Shown: positions 15,668-24,970, counted from the stretch's first letter. The stretch: 64,000 nt of DNA from Candidatus Sericytochromatia bacterium S15B-MN24 CBMW_12 (GCA_002083825.1 DAZV01000026.1:1-64000); one strand, 5' to 3'. Numbers and translations are program-made. The notes: generated by a model not told the origin, from the letters alone.

Positions 15668-17224
15668 TTAGTTAAGGTTGCGGATGGTGTGGTTGCCGTT
15701 CTCGGCCACGTAGAGGCCGCCCGAGGAATCAGACGCAAGTCCTATCGGAAAACGGAACCGGACGACCGTGCCGGTGCCATCCGCGTTGCCATAGAAGCCG
15801 GCCACGCCCGCGAGGGTGGTGACCGCTCCGGTCGAAAGGACGATCTTGCGGATGGTGTGGTTGCTGGTGTCGGCCACATACAGGTTGCCCGAGCCATCAT
15901 GCGCCAGGTCTTTGGGATTCTTGAACTTGGCGGCCGTGCCGGTGCCATCCGTGCTGCCATAGGTGCCGGCCGCCCCCGCGAGGGTGGTGACCTCTCCGGT
16001 CGAGATCACGATCTTGCGGATGGCGTGGTTGCCGTTATCGGCCACGTAGAGATTGCCCGAGCCGTCCAGCGCAAGCCCTCCGGGATACTGGAACTTGGCG
16101 GCCGTGCCGGTGCCATCCGTGCTGCCATAGGTGCCGGCCACGCCCGCGAGGGTGGTGACCTCTCCGGTCGAGATCACGATCTTGCGGATGGTGTGGTTGC
16201 TGGAATCGGTCACATACAGGTTGCCCGAGCCATCATGCACCAGGTCTTTGGGACCCTTGAACTTGGCGGCCGTGCCGGTGCCATCCGTGCTGCCATAGGT
16301 GCCGGCCGCCCCCGCGAGGGTGGTGACCTCTCCGGTCGAGATCACGATCTTGCGGATGGCGTGGTTGCTGGAATCGGCCACGTAGAGGTTGCCCGAGCCG
16401 TCCAGCGCAAGCCCTGTGGGATTCTTGAACTTGGCGGCCGTGCCGGTGCCATCCGTGCTGCCAGAGGTGCCGGCCGCCCCCGCGAGGGTGGTGACCTCTC
16501 CGGTCGAGATCACGATCTTGCGGATGGCGTGGTTGCCGTAATCGGCCACGTAGAGGTTGCCCGAGCCGTCCAGCGCAAGCCCTTCGGGATTCTTGAACTG
16601 GGCGGCCGTGCCGGTGCCATCCGTGCTGCCAGAGAAGCCGGTCGCCCCCGCGAGGGTGCCCACCCGATAGCCGTAGCCAGCGCCGGCCGTTCCGCTGCCC
16701 GTGAAACCGCCGTCGGTCACGGTCACACCGGACGAGAAGGTGGCCGCCCCACTGAAGTGCTTGTCGATGAGCTTGACGGGCAAGTTGGCGAGGGTGGGCC
16801 GATCGTCCCGGGTGACCGCCACGTCCACGTAGGATCCCGCGTCGGTGGCGCTGATGAGGGCGCTGGTGCCGGCGTCGCTGTAGGCGTAGGATCGCACGCG
16901 GTAGGTGGTGTCGTAGTTGAGGTTGGAGAAGGTGACAGGAGCGCTGAGGCTGGCCTGGGGCAGGTCGAGCATGAGCTGCGTGCCGCCGCTGCCCAGGATC
17001 TCCTGCTCGGATCCGCTCACCATCTTGAAGAGCTTGACCTGGAGGTGATTGATGTCCTCCTGGGTGTAGGCGTTGATCACTGTCTGGGCGCGGTAGCCTC
17101 CACTCTGAACATGGGGCTGCAAGGAGAGGGTGGCGTTACCGCTCAGGGTGGTGGGGCCGGCCACCAGGGCGCAGCCCGTCAAGAGGAGCAGTCCCGAGAG
17201 GGGGAGGTGGCGAAGGAGTTTCAT
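15668..17224 (-). CDS. Lipoprotein with Ig-like domain and six nearly identical NHL repeats
   Basis: About 518 aa. Lipobox LLLLTGC, Ig-like domain (EDINHLQVKLFKMVSGSEQE), a Gly-rich linker, then six 56-residue NHL repeats. Repeats 1-5 are almost the same: GSTDGTGTAAKFKNP, LALDGSGNLYVAD, NHAIRKIVISTGEVTTLAG. At DNA level the unit is 168 bp with very few changes, which points to recent amplification or gene conversion. Start ATG 17224 (MKLLRHL) has GAGGAA ahead of it. The 23-bp gap to the next gene suggests cotranscription. Ligand unknown. Confidence 0.85.
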   Translation of the reverse strand: MKLLRHLPLSGLLLLTGCALVAGPTTLSGNATLSLQPHVQSGGYRAQTVINAYTQEDINHLQVKLFKMVSGSEQEILGSGGTQLMLDLPQASLSAPVTFSNLNYDTTYRVRSYAYSDAGTSALISATDAGSYVDVAVTRDDRPTLANLPVKLIDKHFSGAATFSSGVTVTDGGFTGSGTAGAGYGYRVGTLAGATGFSGSTDGTGTAAQFKNPEGLALDGSGNLYVADYGNHAIRKIVISTGEVTTLAGAAGTSGSTDGTGTAAKFKNPTGLALDGSGNLYVADSSNHAIRKIVISTGEVTTLAGAAGTYGSTDGTGTAAKFKGPKDLVHDGSGNLYVTDSSNHTIRKIVISTGEVTTLAGVAGTYGSTDGTGTAAKFQYPGGLALDGSGNLYVADNGNHAIRKIVISTGEVTTLAGAAGTYGSTDGTGTAAKFKNPKDLAHDGSGNLYVADTSNHTIRKIVLSTGAVTTLAGVAGFYGNADGTGTVVRFRFPIGLASDSSGGLYVAENGNHTIRNLN

Positions 17225-17245
17225 CTGTTTGTTCCTCATGGTCTG

Positions 17246-18799
17246 CTACGGGACGATCTTGCGGATGATGTGGTTGCCGTAATCCGCCACGTAGAGGTTG
17301 CCTGAGCCATCCGTTGCAAGGCTGGTGGGAGAGTTGAATCTGGCGGTCGTACCGGTGCCGCTCGTGCTTCCGCTGATTCCAGCCATCCCTGCGAACGTGG
17401 TGACTGCTCCCGTCGAGAGGGCGATCTTGCGGATGGTGTGGTTGAACTGATCCGCCACGTAGAGGTTGCCCGATCCATCGAACATGATGCCCTGGGGAGT
17501 GTCGAACCTGGCGGCCGTGCCGGTGCCGTCCGTGCTACCTGCTACCCCGGCCGTTCCCGCGAGGGTGGTGACCTCTCCGGTCGAGAGGACGATCTTGCGG
17601 AGGGTTTGGCTTCCCTGATCCGTCACGTAGAGATTGCCCGAGCCATCAAACGCCAGTCCCATGGGATTATTGAAACGGGCGGCCGTGCCGATACCGTTCG
17701 TGCTTCCGCTGGAAAGAATCGTCCCTGCGAGCGTGGTGACTTCTCCGGTCGAGAGGACGATCTTGCGGATGGTCTGGTTGCTGGAATCCGCCATGTAGAG
17801 GTTGCCCGAGCCATCCGCTGCAAGGCCGGCGGGATAGTTGAAGCTGGCGGCCGTGCCGGTGCCGTCCGCGCTACCGCTGGTGCCGACCGTGCCCGCGAGG
17901 GTGGTGACTTCTCCGGTCGAGAGGACGATCTTGCGGAGGGTGTGGTTGAACAGATCCGTCACGTAGAGATTGCCCGAGCCATCGAGAGCCATGCCTTGGG
18001 GACCTTTGAACCTGGCAGTCGAACCGATGCCGTTCGTGGAGCCCCACGTGCCGGCCATTCCCGCCAAAGTGGTGACCTCGCCGGCCGCGGTGATCTTGCG
18101 GATGGTATGGTTGTACGAATCCGCCACGTAGAGGTTACCCGAGCCATCCGCGGCAATTTCTATAGGGTATTTGAAACTGGCGGCCGTGCCCGTGCCATCC
18201 GTGCTGCCAAAAGATTCGGCCGTACCCGCCAGGGTGGCGACGATCGAAGGTAGGCTGATGCTCGTGGAGCTGGCGGCAGTGAGGCCGCCGGGGGTGACGG
18301 CGATCGTCGAGGCCGTCGCCTGGCCATAGAAGAGTCTGTCGATGAGCTTGACGGGCAAGTTGGCGAGGGTGGGCCGATCGTCCCTGGTGACCGTCACGTC
18401 CACGTAGGATCCGACGTCGGTGGCGCTGATGAGGCTGCTGGTGCCCGCGTCGGAGTAGGCGTAGGACCGCACGCGGTAGGTGGTGTCGTAGTTGAGGTTG
18501 GAGAAGGTGACCGGAGCGCTGAGGCTGGCCTGGGGCAGGTCGAGCATCAGCGGCGTGCCGCCCGTACCCAGGATCTCCTGCTCGGATCCGCTCACCACCT
18601 TGAAGAGCTTGACCTGCAGGTGGTTGATGTCCGCCTGGGTGTAGGCGTTGACCACCGTCTGGGCGCGATAGCCTCCGTCCTGAACGGTGGGCAGCAAGGA
18701 GAGGGTGGCGTTACCGCCAGGGGTGGTGGGACCGGCCACCAGGGCGCAACCCGTCAAGAGGAGCAGCCCCGAGAGGGGGACGTAGCGAAGGAGTTTCAT
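17246..18799 (-). CDS. Lipoprotein with Ig-like domain and six-bladed NHL propeller
   Basis: About 517 aa, very close in its first 190 residues to the 15668 gene (signal peptide, lipobox LLLLTGC, QADINHLQVKLFKVVSGSEQE). Six NHL repeats follow, from LAGTAESFGSTDGTGTAASFKYP to NLYVADYGNHIIRKIVP. The near-identical N-terminal ends and ribosome sites of the two genes (GAGGAACAAACAG then ATG) mark them as a recent tandem duplication. The repeats differ enough to suggest different ligands. Anchored to the periplasmic or outer face by lipid. Confidence 0.85.
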   Translation of the reverse strand: MKLLRYVPLSGLLLLTGCALVAGPTTPGGNATLSLLPTVQDGGYRAQTVVNAYTQADINHLQVKLFKVVSGSEQEILGTGGTPLMLDLPQASLSAPVTFSNLNYDTTYRVRSYAYSDAGTSSLISATDVGSYVDVTVTRDDRPTLANLPVKLIDRLFYGQATASTIAVTPGGLTAASSTSISLPSIVATLAGTAESFGSTDGTGTAASFKYPIEIAADGSGNLYVADSYNHTIRKITAAGEVTTLAGMAGTWGSTNGIGSTARFKGPQGMALDGSGNLYVTDLFNHTLRKIVLSTGEVTTLAGTVGTSGSADGTGTAASFNYPAGLAADGSGNLYMADSSNQTIRKIVLSTGEVTTLAGTILSSGSTNGIGTAARFNNPMGLAFDGSGNLYVTDQGSQTLRKIVLSTGEVTTLAGTAGVAGSTDGTGTAARFDTPQGIMFDGSGNLYVADQFNHTIRKIALSTGAVTTFAGMAGISGSTSGTGTTARFNSPTSLATDGSGNLYVADYGNHIIRKIVP

Positions 18800-18820
18800 C
18801 TGTTTGTTCCTCATGGTCTG

Positions 18821-20629
18821 CTACTGCGTGATCTTGCGGATGGTATGGTTGTCAGTATCCGCCACGTAAAGGCTGCCCGAGCCATCTACCGCAAGTCCAT
18901 TGGGGAAGAGGAACCTGGCGGCCGCGCCGGTGCCATCCGTGCTACCCTCTACCCCGGCCGTGCCCGCGAGGGTGGTGACCTCTCCGGTCGAGAGGACGAT
19001 CTTGCGGATGATGTGGTTGCCGCTATCCGACACGTAGAGGTTGCCTGAGCCATCCAGCGCAACGTCCTTGGGAGAATCGAACGTGGCGGCCGCGCTGGTT
19101 CCATCCGTGCTTCCGCTGGTGCCGGCCGTGCCCGCCAGGGTGGTGACGGCTCCCGTGGCGATGACAATTTTGCGGATGGTGTGATTGTCGTTATCCGTCA
19201 CGTAGAGGTTGCCCGAGCCATCCGCCGCCACGCCGTAGGGAGAATCGAACGTGGCGGCCGCTCCGGTGCCGTTCGTGCTGCCAGAGGTTCCGGCCGTCCC
19301 CGCGAGGGTGGTGACGACTCCCGTGGCGATGACGATCTTGCGGATGGTGTGGTTGTTTCGATCCGTCACGTAGAGGTTGCCCGAGCCATCCGCCGCCAAG
19401 CCGTAGGGGCGCGCGAAACTGGCGGCCGTTCCGGTACCGTTCGCGCTTCCGCTGATTCCGAACTGCCCTGCGAGGGTGGTCATGGCTCCCGTGGCGATGA
19501 CGATCTTGCGGATGACCCGATTCACGGAATCCGCCACATAGAGGTTGCCCGAGCCATCCGCCACGATTCCCATGGGGCTGTTCAGGCCACCATTGGCAGC
19601 AACCACGGTGCTGACCTGGTCCGTCGAGGCGTCGATCTTGCGGATGGCGTTGTTGTTGTTATCCGACACATAGAGGTCGCCCGCACCATCCACCGCCACC
19701 CTGGAAGGACCGTTGAACTGGGCGTCCGATGCGATGTCGTCGGCCATTCCAGCTAGAGTGGCGAGTCCCGCAAAGGTGGTGACGGTCACGGAGGGACTGG
19801 GCATGGCCAGGGTCAGGGTGACGGGGGCGGGGGCGTCGTCGTTGGTCACGACCACGTCCACCGAGGCAGTGGCGAGCACGGAGGCGCTAGCATCCAAGGC
19901 CGAGGCCTTGACCCGGTAGGTGGAGTTGGCTTGCAGGTTGGTCAAGGTCACGGTGTCAGGGTGCAGGCCGACGGAGGTCGTGGCCGCGCTGTCGGCCAGT
20001 TCCACGTCGACCCCGTCCACGACCGTGAAGACGTTGGTGGTCACCACGTTCAAGCGGGAGGTATCTCCCGTGGCGGCCAGCCTCACGGTGGTGCTGCCCG
20101 CGAAGGTCCGGTCCACCAGCTTGATGGGCAGCGCGCCCACGGTGGGCCGATCCTCGTTGCCGACCACAAGCTCCACGTAGGATCCGGAATCGTTGCTGGA
20201 GATGAGCGTGCCCTGGCTGTCGTAGGCCCGGGCATAGAAGCGGTAGGTGGCATTAGGCTGGAGGCTGTCCAGCACGATGGGCCGGGTCACGTTGATCGAA
20301 GGCGAGGACTGGGTCACCCGCAGCATGGCCGCGGGATCCGCCAAGTCGGTGGCGAGCCCGGTGCTGGCCGACAGCGGAAGGAAGGTGCCAGGCGTCGTCT
20401 GGACGTAGGGCAAGACGTCCAGGCGATCGATGCTCGTGGCCGTGTAGGGGCTGATGACGGCCTGGAGCCCGCGCGCCGGGGTCACGTTCGGCTGCAGGAC
20501 CACTCGGGCGTGACTCACCCTGGCTTGACCGACGACTTCCACGTTGGCGGCGGGCAGGTTCAGCCCCGCGCAGCCCACGAGGGCGAGGCTGAGGGCGCAG
20601 CCCAGGATCGGGTGTCTGTAGTGTCGCAA
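18821..20629 (-). CDS. Lipoprotein with two Ig-like domains and an NHL propeller
   Basis: 602 aa and the longest member of the array. Start is TTG at 20629, supported by AGGAGAG five bases upstream. Lipobox LALVGC. Two beta-sandwich domains follow (about 30-175 with NATYRFYARAYDSQG, and about 175-275 with NSTYRVKASALDAS), then six NHL repeats. The second repeat is about 12 residues short because the DGTGTAA loop is missing. The last five repeats are close copies. The extra Ig domain would lift the propeller further from the membrane. Confidence 0.85.
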   Translation of the reverse strand: MRHYRHPILGCALSLALVGCAGLNLPAANVEVVGQARVSHARVVLQPNVTPARGLQAVISPYTATSIDRLDVLPYVQTTPGTFLPLSASTGLATDLADPAAMLRVTQSSPSINVTRPIVLDSLQPNATYRFYARAYDSQGTLISSNDSGSYVELVVGNEDRPTVGALPIKLVDRTFAGSTTVRLAATGDTSRLNVVTTNVFTVVDGVDVELADSAATTSVGLHPDTVTLTNLQANSTYRVKASALDASASVLATASVDVVVTNDDAPAPVTLTLAMPSPSVTVTTFAGLATLAGMADDIASDAQFNGPSRVAVDGAGDLYVSDNNNNAIRKIDASTDQVSTVVAANGGLNSPMGIVADGSGNLYVADSVNRVIRKIVIATGAMTTLAGQFGISGSANGTGTAASFARPYGLAADGSGNLYVTDRNNHTIRKIVIATGVVTTLAGTAGTSGSTNGTGAAATFDSPYGVAADGSGNLYVTDNDNHTIRKIVIATGAVTTLAGTAGTSGSTDGTSAAATFDSPKDVALDGSGNLYVSDSGNHIIRKIVLSTGEVTTLAGTAGVEGSTDGTGAAARFLFPNGLAVDGSGSLYVADTDNHTIRKITQ

Positions 20630-20640
20630 GGGGCTCTCCT

Positions 20641-21231
20641 CTACTGGATGGTCTCGGTGCCGTTGTCGACCAGGTCGCCGTCGGTGACGACGATGCTAGA
20701 GGCCGTGGCCTGGCCGTCGAAGGTCTTGTCGATCAGCTGGATGGGGATGTTCGCGAGAACGGGGCGATCGTCCCTGGCCACCGCCACGTCGACCGATGAG
20801 CTGGCGTCCCCGCTGATGAGGTCGCCCGCCGCCGTGCCCGTGGCCCTGTAGGCGTAGCCGCGGATCCGATAGGTGGTGTCGTGGCGCAGGCTGCCGAAGG
20901 CCACGGCATTGGCCAAGTTGGCGCTCGCGATGTCCTTCTGGAGGGGGTTGCCCTGGCCGTCCTGCACGGCCGTCTCTTTGCCGCCGCTGACGGTAAAGAG
21001 CTTGAGGACCAGGTGATCGACGTCCGAGCTGCCAAAGGGATTCACCACGCTCTGGATGCTCAGCTGGCCGGACGAAATCTTAGGGGTCACCTGGATCTCT
21101 GCCGTCCCGCCGCCCACCGACAACGCGGCGGTCTGCACCGTGAGCGTGGGCAAGTTGCCGATCGGCACGTACACGCAACCGACGACCAGGACGGGAACGA
21201 GTGCACCCAGGCACCTATGCGACAGCTTCAT
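20641..21231 (-). CDS. Lipoprotein, short form, first gene of the lipoprotein operon
   Basis: 196 aa. The ATG at 21231 (MKLSHRCLGALVPVLVVGC) is chosen because AAAGGGG lies upstream and the signal peptide with lipobox LVVGC starts here; longer frames to 21741 are not credible. One Ig-like domain (SSDVDHLVLKLFTVSGGKE, DTTYRIRGYAYRA). It stops at DNGTETIQ, the point where longer members start their NHL part, like the 13488 gene. The array therefore has NHL-less members at both ends and four NHL members between. Confidence 0.75.
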   Translation of the reverse strand: MKLSHRCLGALVPVLVVGCVYVPIGNLPTLTVQTAALSVGGGTAEIQVTPKISSGQLSIQSVVNPFGSSDVDHLVLKLFTVSGGKETAVQDGQGNPLQKDIASANLANAVAFGSLRHDTTYRIRGYAYRATGTAAGDLISGDASSSVDVAVARDDRPVLANIPIQLIDKTFDGQATASSIVVTDGDLVDNGTETIQ

Positions 21232-21487
21232 CAACGAACCCCTTTCAAGCGGATACTGCGTCGTGGACCAACTCAATGCTGCGCCTCCTGATGAGGTGTC
21301 CAGAGAGGCCGCCGATACGTATGCGTGGCCATCTCCATCTTGACAACGCCGCTTCCCGTGAAGCAACGCAGGTAGCCGTCGAGTTGCTGTCGGATGACCG
21401 ACAAGATGGGCGCGGCTATCCTGTTTCCTTCGCCAGGTCGATCGAGCTATGATGGACGGTGATGCACCGACTTGCTGAGGATCCCGA
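21232..21487. promoter_or_regulatory. Divergent control region between lipoprotein operon and response-regulator gene
   Basis: This 256-bp gap separates two diverging transcription units, so it should hold both promoters. A TATGAT hexamer at 21449-21454, about 35 bp before the response regulator start, could be its -10 box, but a good -35 is not evident. No clear operator symmetry was found. Position suggests that the regulator at 21488 may act here on the lipoprotein operon. Confidence 0.35.
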
Positions 21488-22144
21488 ATGATGGACGATC
21501 GCCTCGAAATCGCGCTCGTCGAGGACGAGCAACTGCTGCGCGGGCTGCTCGAAAGCACGCTGTCCCGCGTCCCCGACATGGTCGTGACCGCGACGTTCGG
21601 CACCGCGGAGGAAGCCCTGGCCGGCATGGGGACGCGTCCCCCCGACGTGGTGCTCTGCGACATCGACCTGGGCCCCGGGATGGACGGCATCGCGCTGGCC
21701 AAGGAGCTTCGCAAGCGGTGGCCCGAGCTCGCAATCGCCATCCTTTCGAACCATGCGGACCTGGCCTACGTGGAAGCGTTGCGTCGACCGCTCGGCAAGA
21801 GCTGGGCCTACATGCTCAAGAAGTCCGCGCTTTCAGTCGACTCCCTGGATCGCTGCATCCGGAGCGTAGCCGCCGGCCTGGTCGTGCTGGATCCCGAGAT
21901 CATCGCCTCCGCCCAGGCGCATTTCGCCAAACCGCAGTTGACCGGTCGCTCCGCCGAACTGCTCTCCTACATCGCCCAGGGCTACAGCAACGCGGCGATC
22001 GCGAACAAGTGCGCCCTCTCCGAGCGATCGGTCGAACGCCTGATTAGCCAGATCTACCTCGACCTAGGCATCGAGGTCGGAAACACGGCCAGCAACCCCC
22101 GGGTCCTGGCGACGCTGGCCTTCCTCGGCGAGAGGCCTCGATAG
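21488..22144 (+). CDS. Response regulator, NarL/LuxR-type
   Basis: 218 aa. Receiver domain at about 1-125, with the acidic pocket (LVEDEQ), phospho-acceptor Asp in VVLCDIDLG and Lys in YMLKKSA. A LuxR-type helix-turn-helix follows (about 155-200: LTGRSAELLSYIAQGYSNAAIANKCALSERSVERLISQIYLDLGI). The start is ATG 21488 or the next ATG at 21491. The two kinases downstream are on the same strand and probably in the same operon. The lipoprotein operon facing it is the natural candidate target. Confidence 0.85.
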   Translation: MMDDRLEIALVEDEQLLRGLLESTLSRVPDMVVTATFGTAEEALAGMGTRPPDVVLCDIDLGPGMDGIALAKELRKRWPELAIAILSNHADLAYVEALRRPLGKSWAYMLKKSALSVDSLDRCIRSVAAGLVVLDPEIIASAQAHFAKPQLTGRSAELLSYIAQGYSNAAIANKCALSERSVERLISQIYLDLGIEVGNTASNPRVLATLAFLGERPR

Positions 22145-22200
22145 GGGGCCTGGAAAAGGCTTTCCTTGAGTTGCTTGCCTTGGATGCGTATGATGCCTAG

Positions 22201-23358
22201 GTGACCGAACACCATGACGCGTTTCGAGCGCCCGGGCCGGCAATCCCCTCCGTTCGACTATTCATCCTGCTAGCGTTTGTCCTCGCCCTCATGGCGGGCC
22301 AATTCGTCGATTGGGCCTATGGCCGCTTCCAGCCCCCCGCCGAAGAGGCGCGGATCTTCGCGACCTGGGCCGGCCTCACCCTCGCGGCGAACCTGACCGG
22401 GTTCGCCTGCGTGTCCGGCTCGCGCTGGCTTTGCGATCGCTTTCCGGCACTTCGGAGCGGAGCGGCCGCCTGGATCACTTTGTATGGAGTCTTCGGGCTC
22501 TCGCTCGCCGCCCTCATGGTGGGCCGGTCCGTGGCCGGCCACCTCTGGCTCCCCGAGATCTTCCACGTCAAGGCGGCCACGGTGGCGGCCCTCAACGGCT
22601 TCATGATCACCATGCTCCTCTTCGCCGTCGCCGAACGGAGCGCCGCGGGGGAGCGCGACTCGCTCGACCACAAGGCCCGCCTGCTTCGCCTCTCGGAGGA
22701 GCTGACGCGCTCCAAGGCTCAAATGGTCGCCGAGGATGACCGGATGCGGGCGGAGGTCGCGCGGATGCTGCATGGCGAGCTCCAGACCCTCCTGCTCTTG
22801 AGCTGGGCTGAACTGGGCGAGGGCATGGCGCAACGCGAGAATGACCGCTCGGCATACGAGAGCAAGTTGCGACAGGTCGAGCAACGACTTGGACGGGCTG
22901 CCGAGGTCCTGGACTCGGGGCTGGCCGGATGGCTGGGCTCCGTCGATGATGCCGGCGACCTTTTCGTCGCGCTGGAGCACCTGGTGGCGTCTTTTGCCCC
23001 CGTCCTGCACGTGAGGCTGGACATGGATCCCCGCCTGAAGGAGATCGGGACGGCACTGCCTCCCTCTGCGTCGCGAGCGGCCTTTCGCCTGGTGCAGGAG
23101 GCGCTTCTCAATGCCCTCAAGCATGCCCGAGCCCGGGAGGTGCGCATCGTAGGGGAACCCGCCCCGGAAGGCGGAATCGCCTTGACGGTGACGGACGACG
23201 GGCGCGGGTTCGGTGCTGGCCGCGTGCGGTGGGGGATCGGCTTCTCGGTCCTGGGCAAGGAACTGGAGGCTCACGGCGGCAACTGGAACGTGAGCTCGTC
23301 GCACGGCAGGGGGACCTGCTTGCAGGTCAGCTTGCCTATGGGAAGGATCGGCGCATGA
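22201..23358 (+). CDS. Membrane histidine kinase of the NarX/DesK (HisKA_3-like) type
   Basis: 385 aa from a GTG start. Four hydrophobic segments occupy about residues 20-145. The dimerisation helix carries a phospho-acceptor-like His in VARMLHGELQTLLLL. The HATPase domain is complete: N-box LVQEALLNALKHA, G1 DDGRGF, G2 GIGFSVLGKELEAHGG. This is the kinase class that normally partners NarL-type regulators such as the gene just upstream. It overlaps the next kinase gene by four bases (ATGA). The signal is probably sensed in or near the membrane. Confidence 0.85.
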   Translation: MTEHHDAFRAPGPAIPSVRLFILLAFVLALMAGQFVDWAYGRFQPPAEEARIFATWAGLTLAANLTGFACVSGSRWLCDRFPALRSGAAAWITLYGVFGLSLAALMVGRSVAGHLWLPEIFHVKAATVAALNGFMITMLLFAVAERSAAGERDSLDHKARLLRLSEELTRSKAQMVAEDDRMRAEVARMLHGELQTLLLLSWAELGEGMAQRENDRSAYESKLRQVEQRLGRAAEVLDSGLAGWLGSVDDAGDLFVALEHLVASFAPVLHVRLDMDPRLKEIGTALPPSASRAAFRLVQEALLNALKHARAREVRIVGEPAPEGGIALTVTDDGRGFGAGRVRWGIGFSVLGKELEAHGGNWNVSSSHGRGTCLQVSLPMGRIGA

Positions 23359-24446
23359 CCCGAGGGCCCTCCCTGCCACGGCTCAAAGGCCCTTTCTTGC
23401 CGATCCTGGTGCTGGTCGCGCTGAACCGGGCTTCCGTGCTGGCCTCGTTCGCCCCGGCGGATCACGTCGGCTCCCACCACGGGCAACTCGTCTTCGCGGG
23501 CACGCTTTTGAGCTTCGTGATAGGGACCATCGCCTGGCCGGTGCTTGCTCCGTTCGCCGAGCGCTTGCGCCAGCCGCGCCTGCGCAACTGGGTGGTGTTC
23601 TGGGGGGCGTTCATTCTGTCCTCCTGGATCGCCAGCGTGTTCCTCGGCCGCTTGCTCCACGGGCTGTTCGGGGCTGGCTTCGCCCTGCCGCGACTATGGC
23701 TCGTGCCGGTGTTCGCCATCCTGGCGTGCCTGGCCTTCGGCGAGATGATCCAGGCGCACGCCGACCGGATTATCGAGGCACGCCGGCTGACCGACCGCAT
23801 CCTGACCGCCCACGAGTTGGTGCGCTGGGCCAAGGAAGCCGAGGGCCAGAAGTTGAGGAAGCTCCTCGTCTCCCGTGTCGAGGGGGAACTGCGCGAGCTG
23901 AGGCAAGAGCTGGTCGCCCTCCGCGATCCCGCGCGGGACGAAGCGGCACGTTTGATCGCGCTTCGCGATCGCATCGACACCCTGCGCGAGACGGATCTAC
24001 GCGAGGCGAGCCACCTCCTGCACCCCCATGTGCCCAAGGCCGGCCTCGCGCCCGCCCTCTCATTCCTGGCGCGGCGGGTCGGCGGACGGCTGGCCATCGC
24101 GGTCGATGTCGCCGACGCGGTCCAAGAATCCGTGAGCATGCTGCCGGCTCCGGTCTGCCACGCCGCGTACTGTCTGGCCGAGGCTTCATTGGAGCGGGCC
24201 GCTGGCGCTTGCGGGGCGACTGCTGCCACGGTGCGCGTCGGCGCCGGGCCTGGCGGTCAGCTATTGCTGGCGATCGACCATGACTGCCGTGGCTGCTTCG
24301 ACGAAGTCGCCGATAGCCGCTTCGATCTTGCCGCGGCGCGCCTGGAACTTGCAGGCGGCACGGTCCGCGAGGCCAGGGCGGGCGATCGCGAGCATGTCAC
24401 CATGGCGCTGCCAGTGGCCGAGGGCTCGAACTCGTCCGTCTGCTAA
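23355..24446 (+). CDS. Membrane protein related to histidine kinases, ATPase domain degenerate
   Basis: 363 aa from the ATGA overlap with the preceding kinase. It has the same layout: four membrane segments (about 12-125), a coiled coil (LRKLLVSRVEGELRELRQELVAL), a dimerisation-like helix with SHLLHPHVPKAGLAPAL, and a C-terminal ATPase-like fold. The N-box position reads CLAEASLERAAGACGA without the Asn, and the G1 box reads DHDCRGCF. ATP binding is therefore doubtful. It may heterodimerise with or restrain the active kinase, or sense a second signal. Confidence 0.7.
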   Translation: MTRGPSLPRLKGPFLPILVLVALNRASVLASFAPADHVGSHHGQLVFAGTLLSFVIGTIAWPVLAPFAERLRQPRLRNWVVFWGAFILSSWIASVFLGRLLHGLFGAGFALPRLWLVPVFAILACLAFGEMIQAHADRIIEARRLTDRILTAHELVRWAKEAEGQKLRKLLVSRVEGELRELRQELVALRDPARDEAARLIALRDRIDTLRETDLREASHLLHPHVPKAGLAPALSFLARRVGGRLAIAVDVADAVQESVSMLPAPVCHAAYCLAEASLERAAGACGATAATVRVGAGPGGQLLLAIDHDCRGCFDEVADSRFDLAAARLELAGGTVREARAGDREHVTMALPVAEGSNSSVC

Positions 24447-24488
24447 TCACCCATTGGTTCGGTCTTGTTCGGCATCGCCGTTCGCCAC

Positions 24489-24707
24489 CCGCTCGACGGC
24501 GGGATGATACCTCAGCAGCGTCGCGAGCTCCTCCGCCTGGGGTCAGGCGAGGTACAGCGGGATCCGGCTGGAGCGCGCCGCGTACCTGCGGGCCTCTTTG
24601 AACAGCTGTTGCTCGGATTTCTCCCCCATCCCCGGGAGTGCCTGGATCCGGTGATCCTCGGCGGCCCGGATCAGCTCGGAGACGCTCGTGATCTTGAGCT
24701 TGTCCGC
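24489..24707. repeat. 219-bp displaced copy of an internal polX segment
   Basis: Matches 29820-30038 base for base with only a handful of substitutions and no gaps, in the same orientation. It covers the part of polX that encodes roughly the end of the helix-hairpin-helix region and the start of the polymerase domain. It has no start, no promoter and no complete domain. It forms the broken 3' end of the membrane protein gene at 24671. Confidence 0.85.
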
Positions 24708-24970
24708 ACGGCCAGCGGCAGATCACGGGGCCCAAGGCCCAGGTAGAAGAAGATCACGGGGTAGAAAAGGCCGAACGCCAGATCAAGCAGGTAGTGCATC
24801 CCCAGGCCAAGCATGGTGGCCCCCCGCCCTAACGGGAGGAAGATTCCGCCGAGCATCCGAGCAAAATCGAGGTGGGACCAACCGACCGCCATGGCCAGGA
24901 TCTTGACGGCCATCAGCGCCGACGTCGCCCACAGGCCCGCGACGATCGCATCGTAGAGGTTGAAGGGCAT
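24671..24970 (-). pseudogene. Truncated small membrane protein gene
   Basis: The frame encodes MPFNLYDAIVAGLWATSAL followed by two or three more hydrophobic segments to YPVIFFYLGLGPRDLPL. After that the reading enters the displaced polX segment (RTSSRSRASPS) and stops. The hydrophobic part resembles the larger membrane protein at 25380 in style (GLWATSALMAVKILAMAVGW). The normal C-terminus is lost, so it is a truncated gene; whether a short product is made is unknown. Confidence 0.55.

Noticed and set aside
15332-17305. 657-codon plus-strand frame with regular repeats
   Set aside because: Its repeats are the reverse complement of the NHL units; no start signal and a low-complexity product.
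15742-20000. Regularly spaced repeats considered as a CRISPR array
   Set aside because: The unit is 168 bp, protein-coding in frame and without spacer-repeat alternation.
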